Source: Aquincola tertiaricarbonis
Lineage (GTDB): Bacteria; Pseudomonadota; Gammaproteobacteria; Burkholderiales; Burkholderiaceae_C
Reading direction: 5' to 3'
Length of the DNA stretch: 64,000 bases
Assembly: GCF_000969605.1 (NCBI RefSeq)
Contig: NZ_JZUE01000002.1
Span: forward strand, 342,390-406,389
The notes beneath the pieces were generated by a model that was not told the DNA's origin, searched no databases, and worked only from the letters and a program-made list of their open reading frames with translations. Positions 19,830 to 29,086 of this stretch are shown here, in pieces. Numbering within the stretch: the stretch's first letter is position 1; the number at the start of each line of letters is the position of its first letter. The position numbers were made by a program, and so were the translations under genes.

Positions 19830-22688
19830 TCACTTGCTCAGCACGAAGCCCTTGAGCTTGGCAAAGGCCTGGTCGAGCAGTGCCTTCTGCTGTTCCTGGT
19901 GGAGGTGGGCATAGCCCACGGCCGGCGAGGCGGAGGCCGGGCGGCCGGCGTAGCCGAGCTTCTGGCCTTCGGCCATGTTCTCGTGGATGTAGTGCTGCAC
20001 GAAGAACCAGGCGCCCTGGTTCTGCGGCTCGTCCTGGCACCACACCACTTCGGTCGCGTTCGGAAACTTCTTCAGCTCCGCGGCGAAGGCCTTGTGCGGG
20101 AACGGGTACAGCTGCTCCACGCGCAGGATCACCACGTCGTAGGCCTTCTTCTCGTCGCGGCGCTTGATCAGGTCGTAGGCCACCTTGCCCGAGCAGGCGA
20201 TGATGCGCTTGACCTTCTGCGGCTCGACGTCCGGGTTGTCCGTGCCGATGACGGTGCGGAACTCGCCCTTGGTGAAGTCCGACAGCGGCGAGGTGGCGTC
20301 CTTGTTCCGCAGCAGCGACTTGGGCGTCATGATGACCAGCGGCTTGCGGAACATGCGCACCATCTGCCGGCGCAGCAGGTGGAAGATCTGGCTCGCCGAG
20401 GTCGGCTGGCAGATCTGCATGTTGTTGTCCGCGGCCAGCTGCATGAAGCGCTCCAGGCGGGCCGAGCTGTGCTCGGGGCCCTGGCCTTCATAGCCGTGAG
20501 GCAGCATCATCACCAGGCCGTTGACACGGCCCCACTTCACTTCGCCCGAGGCGATGAACTGGTCGATGACCACCTGCGCGCCGTTGACGAAGTCGCCGAA
20601 CTGCGCTTCCCAGATCACCAGCGTGTTGGGCTCGGCGCTGGCGTAGCCGTACTCGAAGCCCAGCACCGCCTCTTCGGACAGGATGGAGTCGATGACGGTG
20701 TACGGGGCCTGGTTGTCCGCCACGTGCTGCAGCGGGATGTAGGTGCCTTCGTCGAACTTCTCGCGGTTCTGGTCGTGCAGCACGGCGTGGCGGTGCACGA
20801 AGGTGCCGCGGCCGCAGTCCTCGCCCGACAGGCGAACCGGGTAGCCCGAGGCCACCAGCGACGCGTAGGCCAGCGTCTCGCCCATGCCCCAGTCGACGTT
20901 CACCTCGCCGCGGCCCATGGCGGCGCGGTCGGCGATGACCTTCTCCACCAGCGGATGCAGCTTGAACTTCTCGGGGATGGTGGTCACGCGCTCGGCCAGC
21001 CGCTTGATCTCGGCCAGCGGCAGCGCGGTGTCGGCGGCGTCGGTCCACTTGCGGTTGAGGAACGGAGCCCAATCCACCGCGTACTTGCTCTTGAAGTTGG
21101 TCAGCACCGGGTCGACCGTGTGCTTGCCCGCGTCCATCGCGGCGCGGTAGGCCTTGACCATCGCGTCGGGGCCGTCGGCCGGCAGCACGTTCTGCGCCAC
21201 CAGCTTGTCCGCGTACAGCTTGCGGGTGCCGGGGTGCTTGCTGATCTTCTTGTACATCAGCGGCTGCGTCAGGCTGGGCGTGTCCTGCTCGTTGTGGCCC
21301 AGCTTGCGGAAGCAGACGATGTCGACCACCACGTCCTTGTTGAACTCCTGGCGGTAGTCCAGCGCGAGCTGGGTGCACAGCACCACGGCCTCGGGGTCGT
21401 CGCCGTTCACGTGCAGCACCGGCGCCTCGATCATCTTGACGACGTCGGTGCAGTACAGCGTGGAACGGGTGTCGCGCGGGTCGCTGGTGGTGAAGCCGAT
21501 CTGGTTGTTGATCACCAGGTGGACGGTGCCGCCGGTGTAGTAGCCGCGCGTCTGCGCCAGCGCCAGCGTCTCCATCACCACGCCCTGGCCGGCGAAGGCG
21601 GCGTCGCCGTGCACCAGCACCGGCAGCACCTGGTCGCCTTCCTTGTCGCCGCGGCGGTCCAGGCGGGCCTTGACCGAGCCTTCGACCACCGGGTTGACGA
21701 TCTCCAGGTGCGAGGGGTTGAACGACAGCGACAGGTGCACCGGGCCACCCGGCGTGGAGACGTCGCTGGAGAAGCCCTGGTGGTACTTCACGTCGCCGGC
21801 GGGCAGGTTCTCCGGTGCGGTGTGCTCGAACTCGGCGAACAGGTCCTTGGGCATCTTGCCCAGGGTGTTGACCAGCACGTTCAGGCGGCCGCGGTGGGCC
21901 ATGCCGATCACGATCTCCTGCACGCCCTTCTGGCCGCCGCGCTGCACGATCTCGTCCATCGAGGCGATGAAGCTCTCGCCGCCTTCCAGCGAGAAGCGCT
22001 TCTGGCCGACGAACTTGGTGTGCAGGTAGCGCTCCAGGCCTTCCGATGCGGTCAGCCGCTCGAGGATGTGGATCTTCTCCTCGGCGCTGAAGGTCGGCTT
22101 GCTGCGGATGCTTTCCAGCTTCTCCTGCCACCAGCGCTTCTCGGCCGGCTCGGTGACGTGCATGTACTCGGCGCCGATGGAGCCGCAGTAGGTCTCGCGC
22201 AGGGCTTGCACGATCTGCCGCAGCGTCATCTGGTCGGCGGAGGTGAAGTAGGTGTTCGTGGCGCTGAACACGATGTCCATGTCGGACTCGGTCAGGTCGT
22301 AGAACGCCGGCTCCAGCTCGGGAATCTTGGGGCGCTCGGTGCGCTTGAGCGGGTCCAGGTCGGCCCAGCGGGAGCCGAGGAAGCGGTAGGCCGCGATCAG
22401 CGACTGCACGTGCACCTGCTTGCGGGCGACGGCGAGATCGGTGTTGCTGGCCTTGAGCGCGAAGGCGCCGGCCTTGGCGCGCTGCGCGAAGGATTCGATC
22501 ACCGGCGCATGGGCGACGTCGCGGTTCTCGGAACCGTCGACCGCGGGCACGTGCTGCAGGGCGTCGAAGTAGCTGCGCCAGTTGTCGGGCACGGAGCCCG
22601 GGTTGTCGAGGTAGGCCTCGTAAAGCTCTTCGACATACGGCGCATTGCCGCCGAACAGGTACGAATTGGACCTGTACTGTTCCATCAT
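19830..22688 (-). CDS. sucA: 2-oxoglutarate dehydrogenase E1 component
   Basis: About 952 residues. It is the thiamine-diphosphate E1 that decarboxylates 2-oxoglutarate. The N-terminus (QYRSNSYLFGGNAPYVEELY) is typical of betaproteobacterial OdhA. Other signatures are IGMAHRGRLNVLVNTLGK, GDAAFAGQGVVMETL and LINNQIGFTTSDPRDTRST-like text, followed by the transketolase-like pyrimidine domain (LSGEDCGRGTFVHRHAV). ATG at 22688 was chosen over longer frames because GAGGTGA sits 5 bases upstream. About 260 non-coding bases precede it and should hold the operon promoter, though I cannot place one confidently. Confidence 0.97.
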   Translation of the reverse strand: MMEQYRSNSYLFGGNAPYVEELYEAYLDNPGSVPDNWRSYFDALQHVPAVDGSENRDVAHAPVIESFAQRAKAGAFALKASNTDLAVARKQVHVQSLIAAYRFLGSRWADLDPLKRTERPKIPELEPAFYDLTESDMDIVFSATNTYFTSADQMTLRQIVQALRETYCGSIGAEYMHVTEPAEKRWWQEKLESIRSKPTFSAEEKIHILERLTASEGLERYLHTKFVGQKRFSLEGGESFIASMDEIVQRGGQKGVQEIVIGMAHRGRLNVLVNTLGKMPKDLFAEFEHTAPENLPAGDVKYHQGFSSDVSTPGGPVHLSLSFNPSHLEIVNPVVEGSVKARLDRRGDKEGDQVLPVLVHGDAAFAGQGVVMETLALAQTRGYYTGGTVHLVINNQIGFTTSDPRDTRSTLYCTDVVKMIEAPVLHVNGDDPEAVVLCTQLALDYRQEFNKDVVVDIVCFRKLGHNEQDTPSLTQPLMYKKISKHPGTRKLYADKLVAQNVLPADGPDAMVKAYRAAMDAGKHTVDPVLTNFKSKYAVDWAPFLNRKWTDAADTALPLAEIKRLAERVTTIPEKFKLHPLVEKVIADRAAMGRGEVNVDWGMGETLAYASLVASGYPVRLSGEDCGRGTFVHRHAVLHDQNREKFDEGTYIPLQHVADNQAPYTVIDSILSEEAVLGFEYGYASAEPNTLVIWEAQFGDFVNGAQVVIDQFIASGEVKWGRVNGLVMMLPHGYEGQGPEHSSARLERFMQLAADNNMQICQPTSASQIFHLLRRQMVRMFRKPLVIMTPKSLLRNKDATSPLSDFTKGEFRTVIGTDNPDVEPQKVKRIIACSGKVAYDLIKRRDEKKAYDVVILRVEQLYPFPHKAFAAELKKFPNATEVVWCQDEPQNQGAWFFVQHYIHENMAEGQKLGYAGRPASASPAVGYAHLHQEQQKALLDQAFAKLKGFVLSK

Positions 22689-22952
22689 CTCGCTCACCTC
22701 ACGCGCCCTTCTTGGGCACTGTTGGCTGGTTGGAAAACCTTCCGCGACACGGCTTGACCGGTTGGCGGATTGCGACCCGCCTTGGCTGTACGCCAGCAAA
22801 GGGGACGGGAAGGACCTGCTTCAAACAAGGGGGCGACTGTAGCACCGCCCCTCCGAACCCGGGATGACAATCAGGGCAGATTGCACACTTGGCGTGGGCC
22901 TCCCCACCGGGAAGGGGATTGCGCCGTGGCCGGCGCTGGCGTTGGCGCTTGC

Positions 22953-24587
22953 CTACTCAGTGCCCAGCAACTGCAGGCTGCGCACCACGCGGGACAGCTC
23001 CACGCTGGTGGCGGCCAGCAGCGCCGGCAGCCTGGCGGCGTCGGCCTCGCCGGCGCACACCGACTCCAGCTCGCGCGCGCAGCGGTGCAACTGCATCGCG
23101 CCCAAGGTGCCGGACACGCTGGCCAGGTCGTGCGCCAGGCGCCGGGCGCCCTGCACGTCGCCGGCCTGCCAGGCGTCGGCGATGCGGGCCGGCACGTCGT
23201 GCTGCGCATCGCGGAACTTGATCAGCAGGCGGCGGTAGAGCTTGTCGTTGCCCATGGTGCTGGCGCGGCCGATGGCAGCGTCGATGCCGGGCAGGCTGTC
23301 CAGCCGCTGCAGCGCGGCCGGCGTGGCGGCGGCACGCGCGGCGCGGCAGCGCGCCAGGGCCATGGCCAGCGCCTGCATGTCGCCGGCGTCGGGCAGCGCC
23401 TCGTCGATGCCGGCGGCCTGCAGCCGCGCGCGGTCGATCTGACCCGCCTCCGGTCCCACGGCCAGCAGCGGCAGGTGGCGCAGCCGGGGCTCTGCACGCA
23501 GCGCGCGGGCGGCTTCCAGCGCGCGGCCGCCCGGTGGCTGCATGTGCAGCAGCACCGCGTCGCACTGCGGCATGGCCAGCAGGTCCAGCGTGTCGCCACC
23601 GCCGCTGGCCTGGCGGGCGCTGGCGCCGGCCAGGCGCAGCTGCGCCACCAGCGCGGCGGTCGCGGGCCGCGGCACGCCGGCCGTGGCGACGTCGGCATCG
23701 GCCACCACCAGCAGGTGCAGGCCGTCCAGCGGGCCGGGGGCGGCGGGCTCGGGTCCAACCAGCGGCGGCCGCACCACCAGGGCGTCCAGGCAGGCGCGGG
23801 CCAGCACCGCGCCATCGACCACCGGCTTGCGCAGCACGCCGGCGATGCCCAGCGCCCGGCCCAGCGGCTGGTCGGGCGCCAGCACCGCCACGGCGTCCTC
23901 GTCGCCGGGGCCGGCCATCAGCAGGATGGGCGCGCGGCAGGGCGTGTTCTCGCGCAGCTGGCGGGCGCAGTCCAGCGCGTCCATGCCGGGCATGCGGGCG
24001 TCCAGCAGCACCAGGCCATGGTCACGCGAGGCCTCGTGCGCCAGCATCACCGCCCGCAGGGCATCCCAGCCGTCGTGCGCCGGCTCGATGGACAGGCCGA
24101 AGGCGCTTGCCGCTTGCAGCAGCACCCGCAGGGCCGGCGCGTTGTCGTCCACTGCCAGGATCTGGTGCTGTTGCAAGGGCCGCAGCGCGGCATCCAGGGG
24201 CTGCAGCGGCGGCGGCGAGGTGGCCGTGGCGGCGCGGCGGAAGCGCTCGTCGAAGAAGTGGGTGGCCTGCGCGGCCGAGCGAAGCGCGGGATCGTGGAAG
24301 CCGAAGCGCAGCACGATGTCGTCCGGTGCCAGCGGCCCCGCGGGCTGCTGCTCGATGCGCAGGATCAGGCTGCCGTTGGGCGTGGCCGGCGCCAGCGCTT
24401 GTTCGCCGAGCAATTTCACACGCTGTGTAAGCCTGGACAGGTCGCCGGACAGGGTTTGCGTGACCGCGGCCAGCGAAGGCGAAACGTCCACGACCAATTC
24501 GGCGCCCTTCAGCCGGGCCTGCCGACCAAAGGTATCGGCCAGACCCGCCACCATATCGCGCAGCGCAAACGTCGATTCCACCATCAC
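22953..24587 (-). CDS. Two-receiver plus HPt phosphorelay protein with degenerate second receiver
   Basis: 544 residues without membrane segments. Residues 1-115 look like a worn kinase-type region, but I see no H, N or G boxes. Receiver 1 (about 142-260) has acidic D147/D148, phosphoacceptor D196 (LVLLDARMPGMD) and K254 (LRKP). A second receiver-like domain (about 290-405) has H348 in the acceptor position (AVLLHMQPPGG), so it is probably not phosphorylated. The C-terminal HPt (about 430-544) has H486 in ARRLAHDLASVSGTLGA. It resembles the C-terminal half of a hybrid sensor kinase without its catalytic core, so it would need an outside kinase (inference). A receiver-HTH protein lies upstream on the same strand. 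Ribosome site GGAGAG precedes ATG 24587. Confidence 0.8.
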   Translation of the reverse strand: MMVESTFALRDMVAGLADTFGRQARLKGAELVVDVSPSLAAVTQTLSGDLSRLTQRVKLLGEQALAPATPNGSLILRIEQQPAGPLAPDDIVLRFGFHDPALRSAAQATHFFDERFRRAATATSPPPLQPLDAALRPLQQHQILAVDDNAPALRVLLQAASAFGLSIEPAHDGWDALRAVMLAHEASRDHGLVLLDARMPGMDALDCARQLRENTPCRAPILLMAGPGDEDAVAVLAPDQPLGRALGIAGVLRKPVVDGAVLARACLDALVVRPPLVGPEPAAPGPLDGLHLLVVADADVATAGVPRPATAALVAQLRLAGASARQASGGGDTLDLLAMPQCDAVLLHMQPPGGRALEAARALRAEPRLRHLPLLAVGPEAGQIDRARLQAAGIDEALPDAGDMQALAMALARCRAARAAATPAALQRLDSLPGIDAAIGRASTMGNDKLYRRLLIKFRDAQHDVPARIADAWQAGDVQGARRLAHDLASVSGTLGAMQLHRCARELESVCAGEADAARLPALLAATSVELSRVVRSLQLLGTE

Positions 24588-24608
24588 CGCTCTCCGCCTC
24601 GAACCACC

Positions 24609-24627
24609 GAGCGAATCATCTTCGCTC
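24609..24627. promoter_or_regulatory. Perfect 7-bp inverted repeat upstream of the receiver/HPt gene
   Basis: GAGCGAA, a 5-base spacer TCATC, then TTCGCTC, ending 22 bases before the start codon at 24587. Upstream on the minus strand, TTGTAA and TACCAT spaced 16 bases could be a weak promoter. The repeat would lie in the transcript leader or act as an operator. No regulator is identified. Confidence 0.35.
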
Positions 24628-24731
24628 AGAAATGTGCCCCTGAATCACAATGGTAAGGCGTGCACACGGGTTTACAAAAACCACGGGACGGCGACTGGCA
24701 TCGATGGAAATTCCAGTTCAGTTCATTTGCA

Positions 24732-24784
24732 TCATTTTTATCAAAATGACCGATGTGCGACCGGCAGGGCATCCTGCGGTCGCA
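24732..24784 (-). terminator. Hairpin pair downstream of the receiver-HTH gene, possible terminator
   Basis: A strong stem TGCGACC(G)GCAGG / CCTGCGGTCGCA (24756-24784, GCAT loop, one bulged G) lies 87 bases beyond the stop at 24871. An AT-rich inverted repeat TCATTTT / AAAATGA (24732-24749) lies next. Read on the minus strand the GC stem is followed after several bases by TTTT, so termination is plausible but not textbook. Confidence 0.4.
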
Positions 24785-24870
24785 GATGGAGAGGCCGGCG
24801 GCCAGTGTGGCTGCGCACTGGCCTGCGCACCGCCCGCCGCATCCCGCGGCAGGCGCCGGTGCATGCCGAT

Positions 24871-25551
24871 TTATTCGGCCGTATTTTTCTGATCGCCCTG
24901 ATCAGCCGCCAACCGCGGCAGATGTTTGACGAGCGCATTGCGCAGCAGGGGCTCCAATTGCGCGACCAGCTGGAGTTTGTGCGCCACCGGCACGCCCGCC
25001 AACGCAAATGCATAAGGCGCGCGTTGCTGTTCGTCCAGCGAAGTCATCACGATCAGTTCGCTGTTGGCGAATTGCGGATGCGAACGCAGGCTGGCAATCA
25101 AGGTGGCGCCGTCAATACCCGGCAACAGAATATCCACGATGAGCACCTGCGGTTGCAGCTGGCCATACATGGCCAGGCCGGCAATGCCGTCGTCGGCCAC
25201 ATGCAGTTCCACTTCCGGATATTGCTCGCGCACCAGCAGCGACACCAGGTTCTGGAAGTGCGAGGAATCCTCCACCAGCAGAACGCGCGGTGCCTTTTCT
25301 TCCTGCTTGCCCGCACCGGCGCCGCTGCCGCCGGAAGTGACATGCATGCGGTTGACGGCGATCCAGCGCTCGACCGACACCTTGGAGATGCGCCGATGCC
25401 CGCCTGGTGTCTTCCAGGCTTCCAGCTCACCACGATCGACCATCAACTGCACCGACCGCACGGCCAGACCGAGCAGGCGTGCGGTTTCGATGGTGGTGTA
25501 GAACGCCGACGTGGTGACTTCTTCGGCGGGGGGCGTTGTTTTTGCGTTCAT
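24871..25551 (-). CDS. Response regulator with N-terminal excisionase/MerR-type HTH and C-terminal receiver
   Basis: 226 residues with the domain order reversed from most response regulators. Residues 15-70 form an excisionase/MerR-type DNA-binding unit (TTIETARLLGLAVRSVQLMV, then KTPGGHRRISKVSVERWI). The receiver spans about 88-205. Its acidic pair is E94/D95 (LLVEDSS), phosphoacceptor D140 (VLIVDILLPGIDG) and T174 (VMTSLDE). The usual conserved lysine lacks its following proline (AHKLQ). With the adjacent receiver/HPt protein it may form a phosphorelay that ends in DNA binding (inference). Local base composition is less GC-rich than the flanks, which may hint at different ancestry. Confidence 0.82.
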   Translation of the reverse strand: MNAKTTPPAEEVTTSAFYTTIETARLLGLAVRSVQLMVDRGELEAWKTPGGHRRISKVSVERWIAVNRMHVTSGGSGAGAGKQEEKAPRVLLVEDSSHFQNLVSLLVREQYPEVELHVADDGIAGLAMYGQLQPQVLIVDILLPGIDGATLIASLRSHPQFANSELIVMTSLDEQQRAPYAFALAGVPVAHKLQLVAQLEPLLRNALVKHLPRLAADQGDQKNTAE

Positions 25552-26029
25552 ATGGACGGGATTATTTCATCCTCAGTGCGGCAAGCCACTATTTTTACGC
25601 AGTGAACTGAACCCGGTTTATGCAGCAAATCAGCCTCAGGTGCTTCCGGCGCCGTTGCCGGCGATTGCACCCGCCCGTCATATTTGCGATCTATGCGGGA
25701 TTGGCCGACTACACGATCGGCGTTTTCCGCATCCTGTGCCGATGGCGCCTCGTAGCGCGCGGTGACGTTGCACCGACAACAATCGTTTGCATGAGCTTCC
25801 AATGCGTTTTGGGCGGGGTAAATGCGAAGCACTCCGTTTGTCAGCAGGGCGGGAGGGGCGGGACGGCCAGAATTGCCGGATCGCCTCGCGCGATATCGGC
25901 ATTTGACCGGCAGCACGGCACACCCCCGCATCCGCGGCATGACGCGTAGGCACGACGCATGCCACGGCTGGGGTGACTGAAATGCCGCGGCCCGCCCCGG
26001 GCCGCGGCCACATCGCCAGGAGCCAGACC
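25552..26029. other. 478-base intergenic region without a recognisable gene
   Basis: The region separates the minus-strand receiver-HTH gene from the plus-strand gene at 26030 and should hold both promoters. It is visibly AT-richer than its surroundings near 25552-25640 (ATTATTTCATCC, ACTATTTTTACGC). Short open frames exist on both strands, but none has a ribosome site together with protein-like composition, and I match none to a family. I saw no tRNA or riboswitch-like fold. Confidence 0.6.
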
Positions 26030-26434
26030 ATGTTCGAGCCCACCATCACCAAGGACAACCTGCCGCTGTCGTTCGGCAGCTTCAAGCCCACGGGCCATGT
26101 CGTCATCGTTTTCCCCGAGGAATCGGCCGCCGACACTGTTGCGCAATTGCTGCAGTCGCAGGGCGTGGCGGACGGCGACATCGTCCGCCTGAGTCCCGAG
26201 GAGGTGGTGGCCCAGTTCAAGCCGCTGCTGCCGGATGCCAGCGGCGCCTCGGGCTTCGGCTCGGAGATCCAGTCCATGCGCCAGATGTACCTGCTGGCAC
26301 TCGAGGGCCACGGGCTGATGATCGTGCGGGTGCGCGACGACGAGATGCAGAACCGCGTGGCCGAGGCGGCACGCAGCGGCAAGGCCACGCTGGCCAAGAA
26401 GTACGGGATGCTGACGATCGAGGAATTGATCTAG
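26030..26434 (+). CDS. Conserved hypothetical cytoplasmic protein
   Basis: 134 residues from ATG at 26030, chosen because AGGAG lies 7 bases upstream; a longer frame from 25973 has no such site. No signal peptide or membrane helix. It alternates beta and helix ([60 protein letters not shown]) and ends in [11 protein letters not shown]. The pattern is that of a small alpha/beta domain. I recognise it only as a type of hypothetical protein common in Burkholderiales. A perfect 10-bp hairpin follows its stop. Confidence 0.75.
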   Translation: MFEPTITKDNLPLSFGSFKPTGHVVIVFPEESAADTVAQLLQSQGVADGDIVRLSPEEVVAQFKPLLPDASGASGFGSEIQSMRQMYLLALEGHGLMIVRVRDDEMQNRVAEAARSGKATLAKKYGMLTIEELI

Positions 26435-26438
26435 GCCC

Positions 26439-26463
26439 GCCCGGCCGGGCGCACCGGCCGGGC
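26439..26463 (+). terminator. Perfect 10-bp GC hairpin between the hypothetical gene and aat
   Basis: GCCCGGCCGG, loop GCGCA, CCGGCCGGGC, starting 4 bases after the stop and ending 11 bases before the aat ATG. There is no T-run, so it may attenuate or punctuate transcription rather than end it outright. Confidence 0.5.
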
Positions 26464-26474
26464 ATCATCGGCGC

Positions 26475-27233
26475 ATGACCGCCCTGACCTGGCTGCACGA
26501 CGACAGCACGCCGCTGCCCGATACCCGCCGCGCCCTGGGCGTGGACACCGACGCGCCCGGCCTGCTGGCCGCCGGCGGCACCCTCAGCCTGCCCCGCCTG
26601 GAGGAGGCCTACCGCAAGGGTGTGTTCCCCTGGTTTTCCGACGGCCAGCCGGTGCTGTGGTGGAGCACCGATCCGCGCATGGTGCTGCCGGTGGAAGACT
26701 TCAAGCTCTCGCGCTCGTTGCGCAAGACCGTTCAGCGCTTCATGCGCACGCCAGGCTGCGAACTGCGAGTGGACAGCGCCTTCCCGCGCGTGATCGCCGC
26801 CTGCGCCGGCACGCCGCGCGAAGGCCAGGCCGGCACCTGGATCGTGCCGGAGATCGTGGCCGCCTACACCGCCTGGCACCGCGCCGGGCGGGTGCACAGC
26901 TTCGAGACCTGGATCGACGGCCAGCTGGTGGGCGGGCTGTACGGCGTGTCCATCGGCCGCATGTTCTATGGCGAATCCATGTTCTCGCACCGCACCGATG
27001 CCTCCAAGATCGCGCTGGCCGGCCTGGTGGCTTTCTGCCGCGCGCACGGCATCGGGCTGATCGACTGCCAGCAGAATACCGGCCACCTGGCCTCGCTGGG
27101 CGCGCACGAGATCCCCCGTGCGCAGTTCGAGGCGCACCTGGCGCAGGTGCTGCCGGCGCAAGGGCCGTCGGCTTGGGCCTATGATCCGGCGTACTGGGCC
27201 CAGCTCGGACTGCGCGGAGAGCCAAGCGCGTGA
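26475..27233 (+). CDS. aat: Leucyl/phenylalanyl-tRNA-protein transferase
   Basis: 252 residues. Aat adds Leu or Phe from charged tRNA to proteins with N-terminal Lys or Arg, making them ClpS/ClpAP substrates. Signatures are [79 protein letters not shown] and [20 protein letters not shown]. Length is as expected. The stop overlaps the bpt start by 4 bases (GTGA). Confidence 0.97.
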   Translation: MTALTWLHDDSTPLPDTRRALGVDTDAPGLLAAGGTLSLPRLEEAYRKGVFPWFSDGQPVLWWSTDPRMVLPVEDFKLSRSLRKTVQRFMRTPGCELRVDSAFPRVIAACAGTPREGQAGTWIVPEIVAAYTAWHRAGRVHSFETWIDGQLVGGLYGVSIGRMFYGESMFSHRTDASKIALAGLVAFCRAHGIGLIDCQQNTGHLASLGAHEIPRAQFEAHLAQVLPAQGPSAWAYDPAYWAQLGLRGEPSA

Positions 27234-27973
27234 CCTATCCGAAAGACCTTCCCCTGGCGTCGCTGCAGTTCTATGCGACAGCGCCCTACCCCTGCAGCTA
27301 CCTCACCGGCCGAATGGCCCGGTCGCAGGTGGCCACGCCCAGCCATCTGATCCATGCCGATGCGTATTCGGGCCTGGTGGCCAACGGCTTCCGTCGCAGC
27401 GGCATGTTCACCTACCGGCCTTATTGCGACGGCTGCCGCGCCTGCGTGCCGCTGCGCATCCTGGTCAACGACTTCCAGCCCACGCGCAGCCAGCGCCGCG
27501 CGTGGAAGGCGCACAGCGGGCTGAAGGCGCGCGTGCTGCGGCTGTGCTTCGTGCCGGAGCACTACCAGCTCTACCTGCGCTACCAGTCGGGCCGCCATGC
27601 CGGCGGCGGCATGGACCATGACAGCGTGGACCAGTACACCCAGTTCCTGCTGCAAAGTCGTGTCAACTCGCGGCTGGTCGAATTCCGCGAGCCGGCCGCC
27701 GAAGGCCTGGGCACGCTGAAGATGGTGTCCATCCTCGACGTGCTGAACGACGGCCTGTCGGCGGTCTACACCTTCTACGAGCCCGAGCCGCACAAGAGCT
27801 ACGGCACCTACAACGTGCTGTGGCAGATCGAGCAGACCAAGCTCCTGAAGCTGCCGCACGTGTACCTGGGCTACTGGATCGCCGAGAGCCAGAAGATGGC
27901 CTACAAGGCCCAGTTCGAGCCGCACCAGCTGCTGCTCGACGGGCAGTGGCAGGCGCCGCCGCCGGCGGCCTGA
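27230..27973 (+). CDS. bpt: Aspartate/glutamate leucyltransferase Bpt (bacterial ATE1-like)
   Basis: 247 residues. Bpt transfers leucine to N-terminal Asp or Glu and so extends the N-degron pathway. Signatures are [39 protein letters not shown] (cysteine-rich zinc or cluster site), [40 protein letters not shown] and [16 protein letters not shown]. The GTG start at 27230 overlaps the aat stop, so the two N-degron transferases are translationally coupled. The next gene, mnmH, starts 36 bases later on the same strand. Confidence 0.96.
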   Translation: MTYPKDLPLASLQFYATAPYPCSYLTGRMARSQVATPSHLIHADAYSGLVANGFRRSGMFTYRPYCDGCRACVPLRILVNDFQPTRSQRRAWKAHSGLKARVLRLCFVPEHYQLYLRYQSGRHAGGGMDHDSVDQYTQFLLQSRVNSRLVEFREPAAEGLGTLKMVSILDVLNDGLSAVYTFYEPEPHKSYGTYNVLWQIEQTKLLKLPHVYLGYWIAESQKMAYKAQFEPHQLLLDGQWQAPPPAA

Positions 27974-28009
27974 AGCGGCCTGCCGCCAGCGGGGCGGTAG
28001 AGTGGCCGC

Positions 28010-29086
28010 ATGGCTGATCCCACCGAACTCGGCGTCGACGACTTCCAGCGCTATGCGCTGGTGATCGATGCCCGCTCCCCGCGCGAGTACGCGGAAGACC
28101 ACATTCCCGGCGCCGTGAACCTGCCGGTGGTCAACGACGACGAATACGCCGAGGTGGGCACCACCCACCGCACCGACACCCACAAGGCCTACCTGATCGG
28201 CGTGCGCTACTCGCTGCAGAACATCGCGCAGCACATCGGCCCGCTGATCTCGAAGTACACGCCGGCCGACCGCATGCTGGTGTACTGCTTCCGCGGCGGC
28301 AAGCGCTCGCGGCTGTGGGCCGACAACCTGCGCACCATCGGCTTCGAGGTGGACGTGCTGCCCGGCGGCTGGAAGCGCTACCGCGGCTGGGTGCGCCAGG
28401 CGCTGGCCACCGAACCCGGCCGTTTCCGCTACCGCGTGCTGTGCGGCCCCACCGGCTGCGGCAAGACGCGGCTGCTGCATGCGCTGGAAGCCGCCGGCGA
28501 ACAGGTGCTGGAGCTGGAAGGCATGGCCTCGCATCGCGGCTCGCTGATCGGCGCCCTGCCCGGTGCGCCGCAGCCCAGCCAGAAGTGGTTCGACAGCCGG
28601 CTGCTGGAGCGCTTGCGCAGCTTCGATCCGGACAGGCCGGTGTGGATCGAGGCCGAGAGCAAGAAGATCGGCCGCATCCAGCTGCCCGACGCGCTGCACG
28701 AGGCCATGTACAGCAGCCCCACGCTGACGCTGGAAGTGGGCATGCCCGAGCGCGTGCGGCTGTGGCACGAGGACTATGCACACTTCGTGGCCAACCCGGT
28801 GGCCATGGTGGAGCAGCTGGCGCCCATCCGCCCGCTGGTGGGCGGCGAAGCCTACGAGCGCTGGCAGAAGCTGGCGGCGGCCGGTCTGACGGCCGAACTG
28901 TTCGAGCGGGTGATGCGCGAGCACTACGACCCGGCCTACACCCGCTCCACCCGCCGGCTGTTCGAGAACGAGCGCGGCGGCGAGCGGCTGGTGCTGCCTT
29001 CGTTGTCGGACGAGGCGATGCGCGCCGCGGCGCAGGAGCTGGTCAGGCGTGGGCAGGCGCCAGCCGGCGACGCGCCCAGCCGCTGA
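28010..29086 (+). CDS. mnmH: tRNA 2-selenouridine synthase MnmH (SelU/YbbB)
   Basis: 358 residues. It replaces the sulfur of 2-thiouridine at the tRNA wobble base with selenium from selenophosphate, by way of a geranylated intermediate. The rhodanese domain (1-130) has the catalytic C93 in VYCFRGGKRS. The P-loop domain has CGPTGCGKTRLL near 144-152, and the segment between carries LPGGWKRYRGWVRQA. It depends on SelD, which lies 3.5 kb away. Its 3' end overlaps the convergent transporter gene by 44 bases, which is unusual. Confidence 0.96.
   Translation: MADPTELGVDDFQRYALVIDARSPREYAEDHIPGAVNLPVVNDDEYAEVGTTHRTDTHKAYLIGVRYSLQNIAQHIGPLISKYTPADRMLVYCFRGGKRSRLWADNLRTIGFEVDVLPGGWKRYRGWVRQALATEPGRFRYRVLCGPTGCGKTRLLHALEAAGEQVLELEGMASHRGSLIGALPGAPQPSQKWFDSRLLERLRSFDPDRPVWIEAESKKIGRIQLPDALHEAMYSSPTLTLEVGMPERVRLWHEDYAHFVANPVAMVEQLAPIRPLVGGEAYERWQKLAAAGLTAELFERVMREHYDPAYTRSTRRLFENERGGERLVLPSLSDEAMRAAAQELVRRGQAPAGDAPSR

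Noticed and set aside
24650..24892. Plus-strand open frame of 80 codons between the two phosphorelay genes
   Set aside because: It runs through the terminator-like hairpins and into the antisense of the response regulator, and has no protein-like pattern.
25620..25949. Plus-strand open frame of 109 codons in the intergenic region
   Set aside because: No ribosome site and erratic composition; likely chance in a locally AT-richer stretch.
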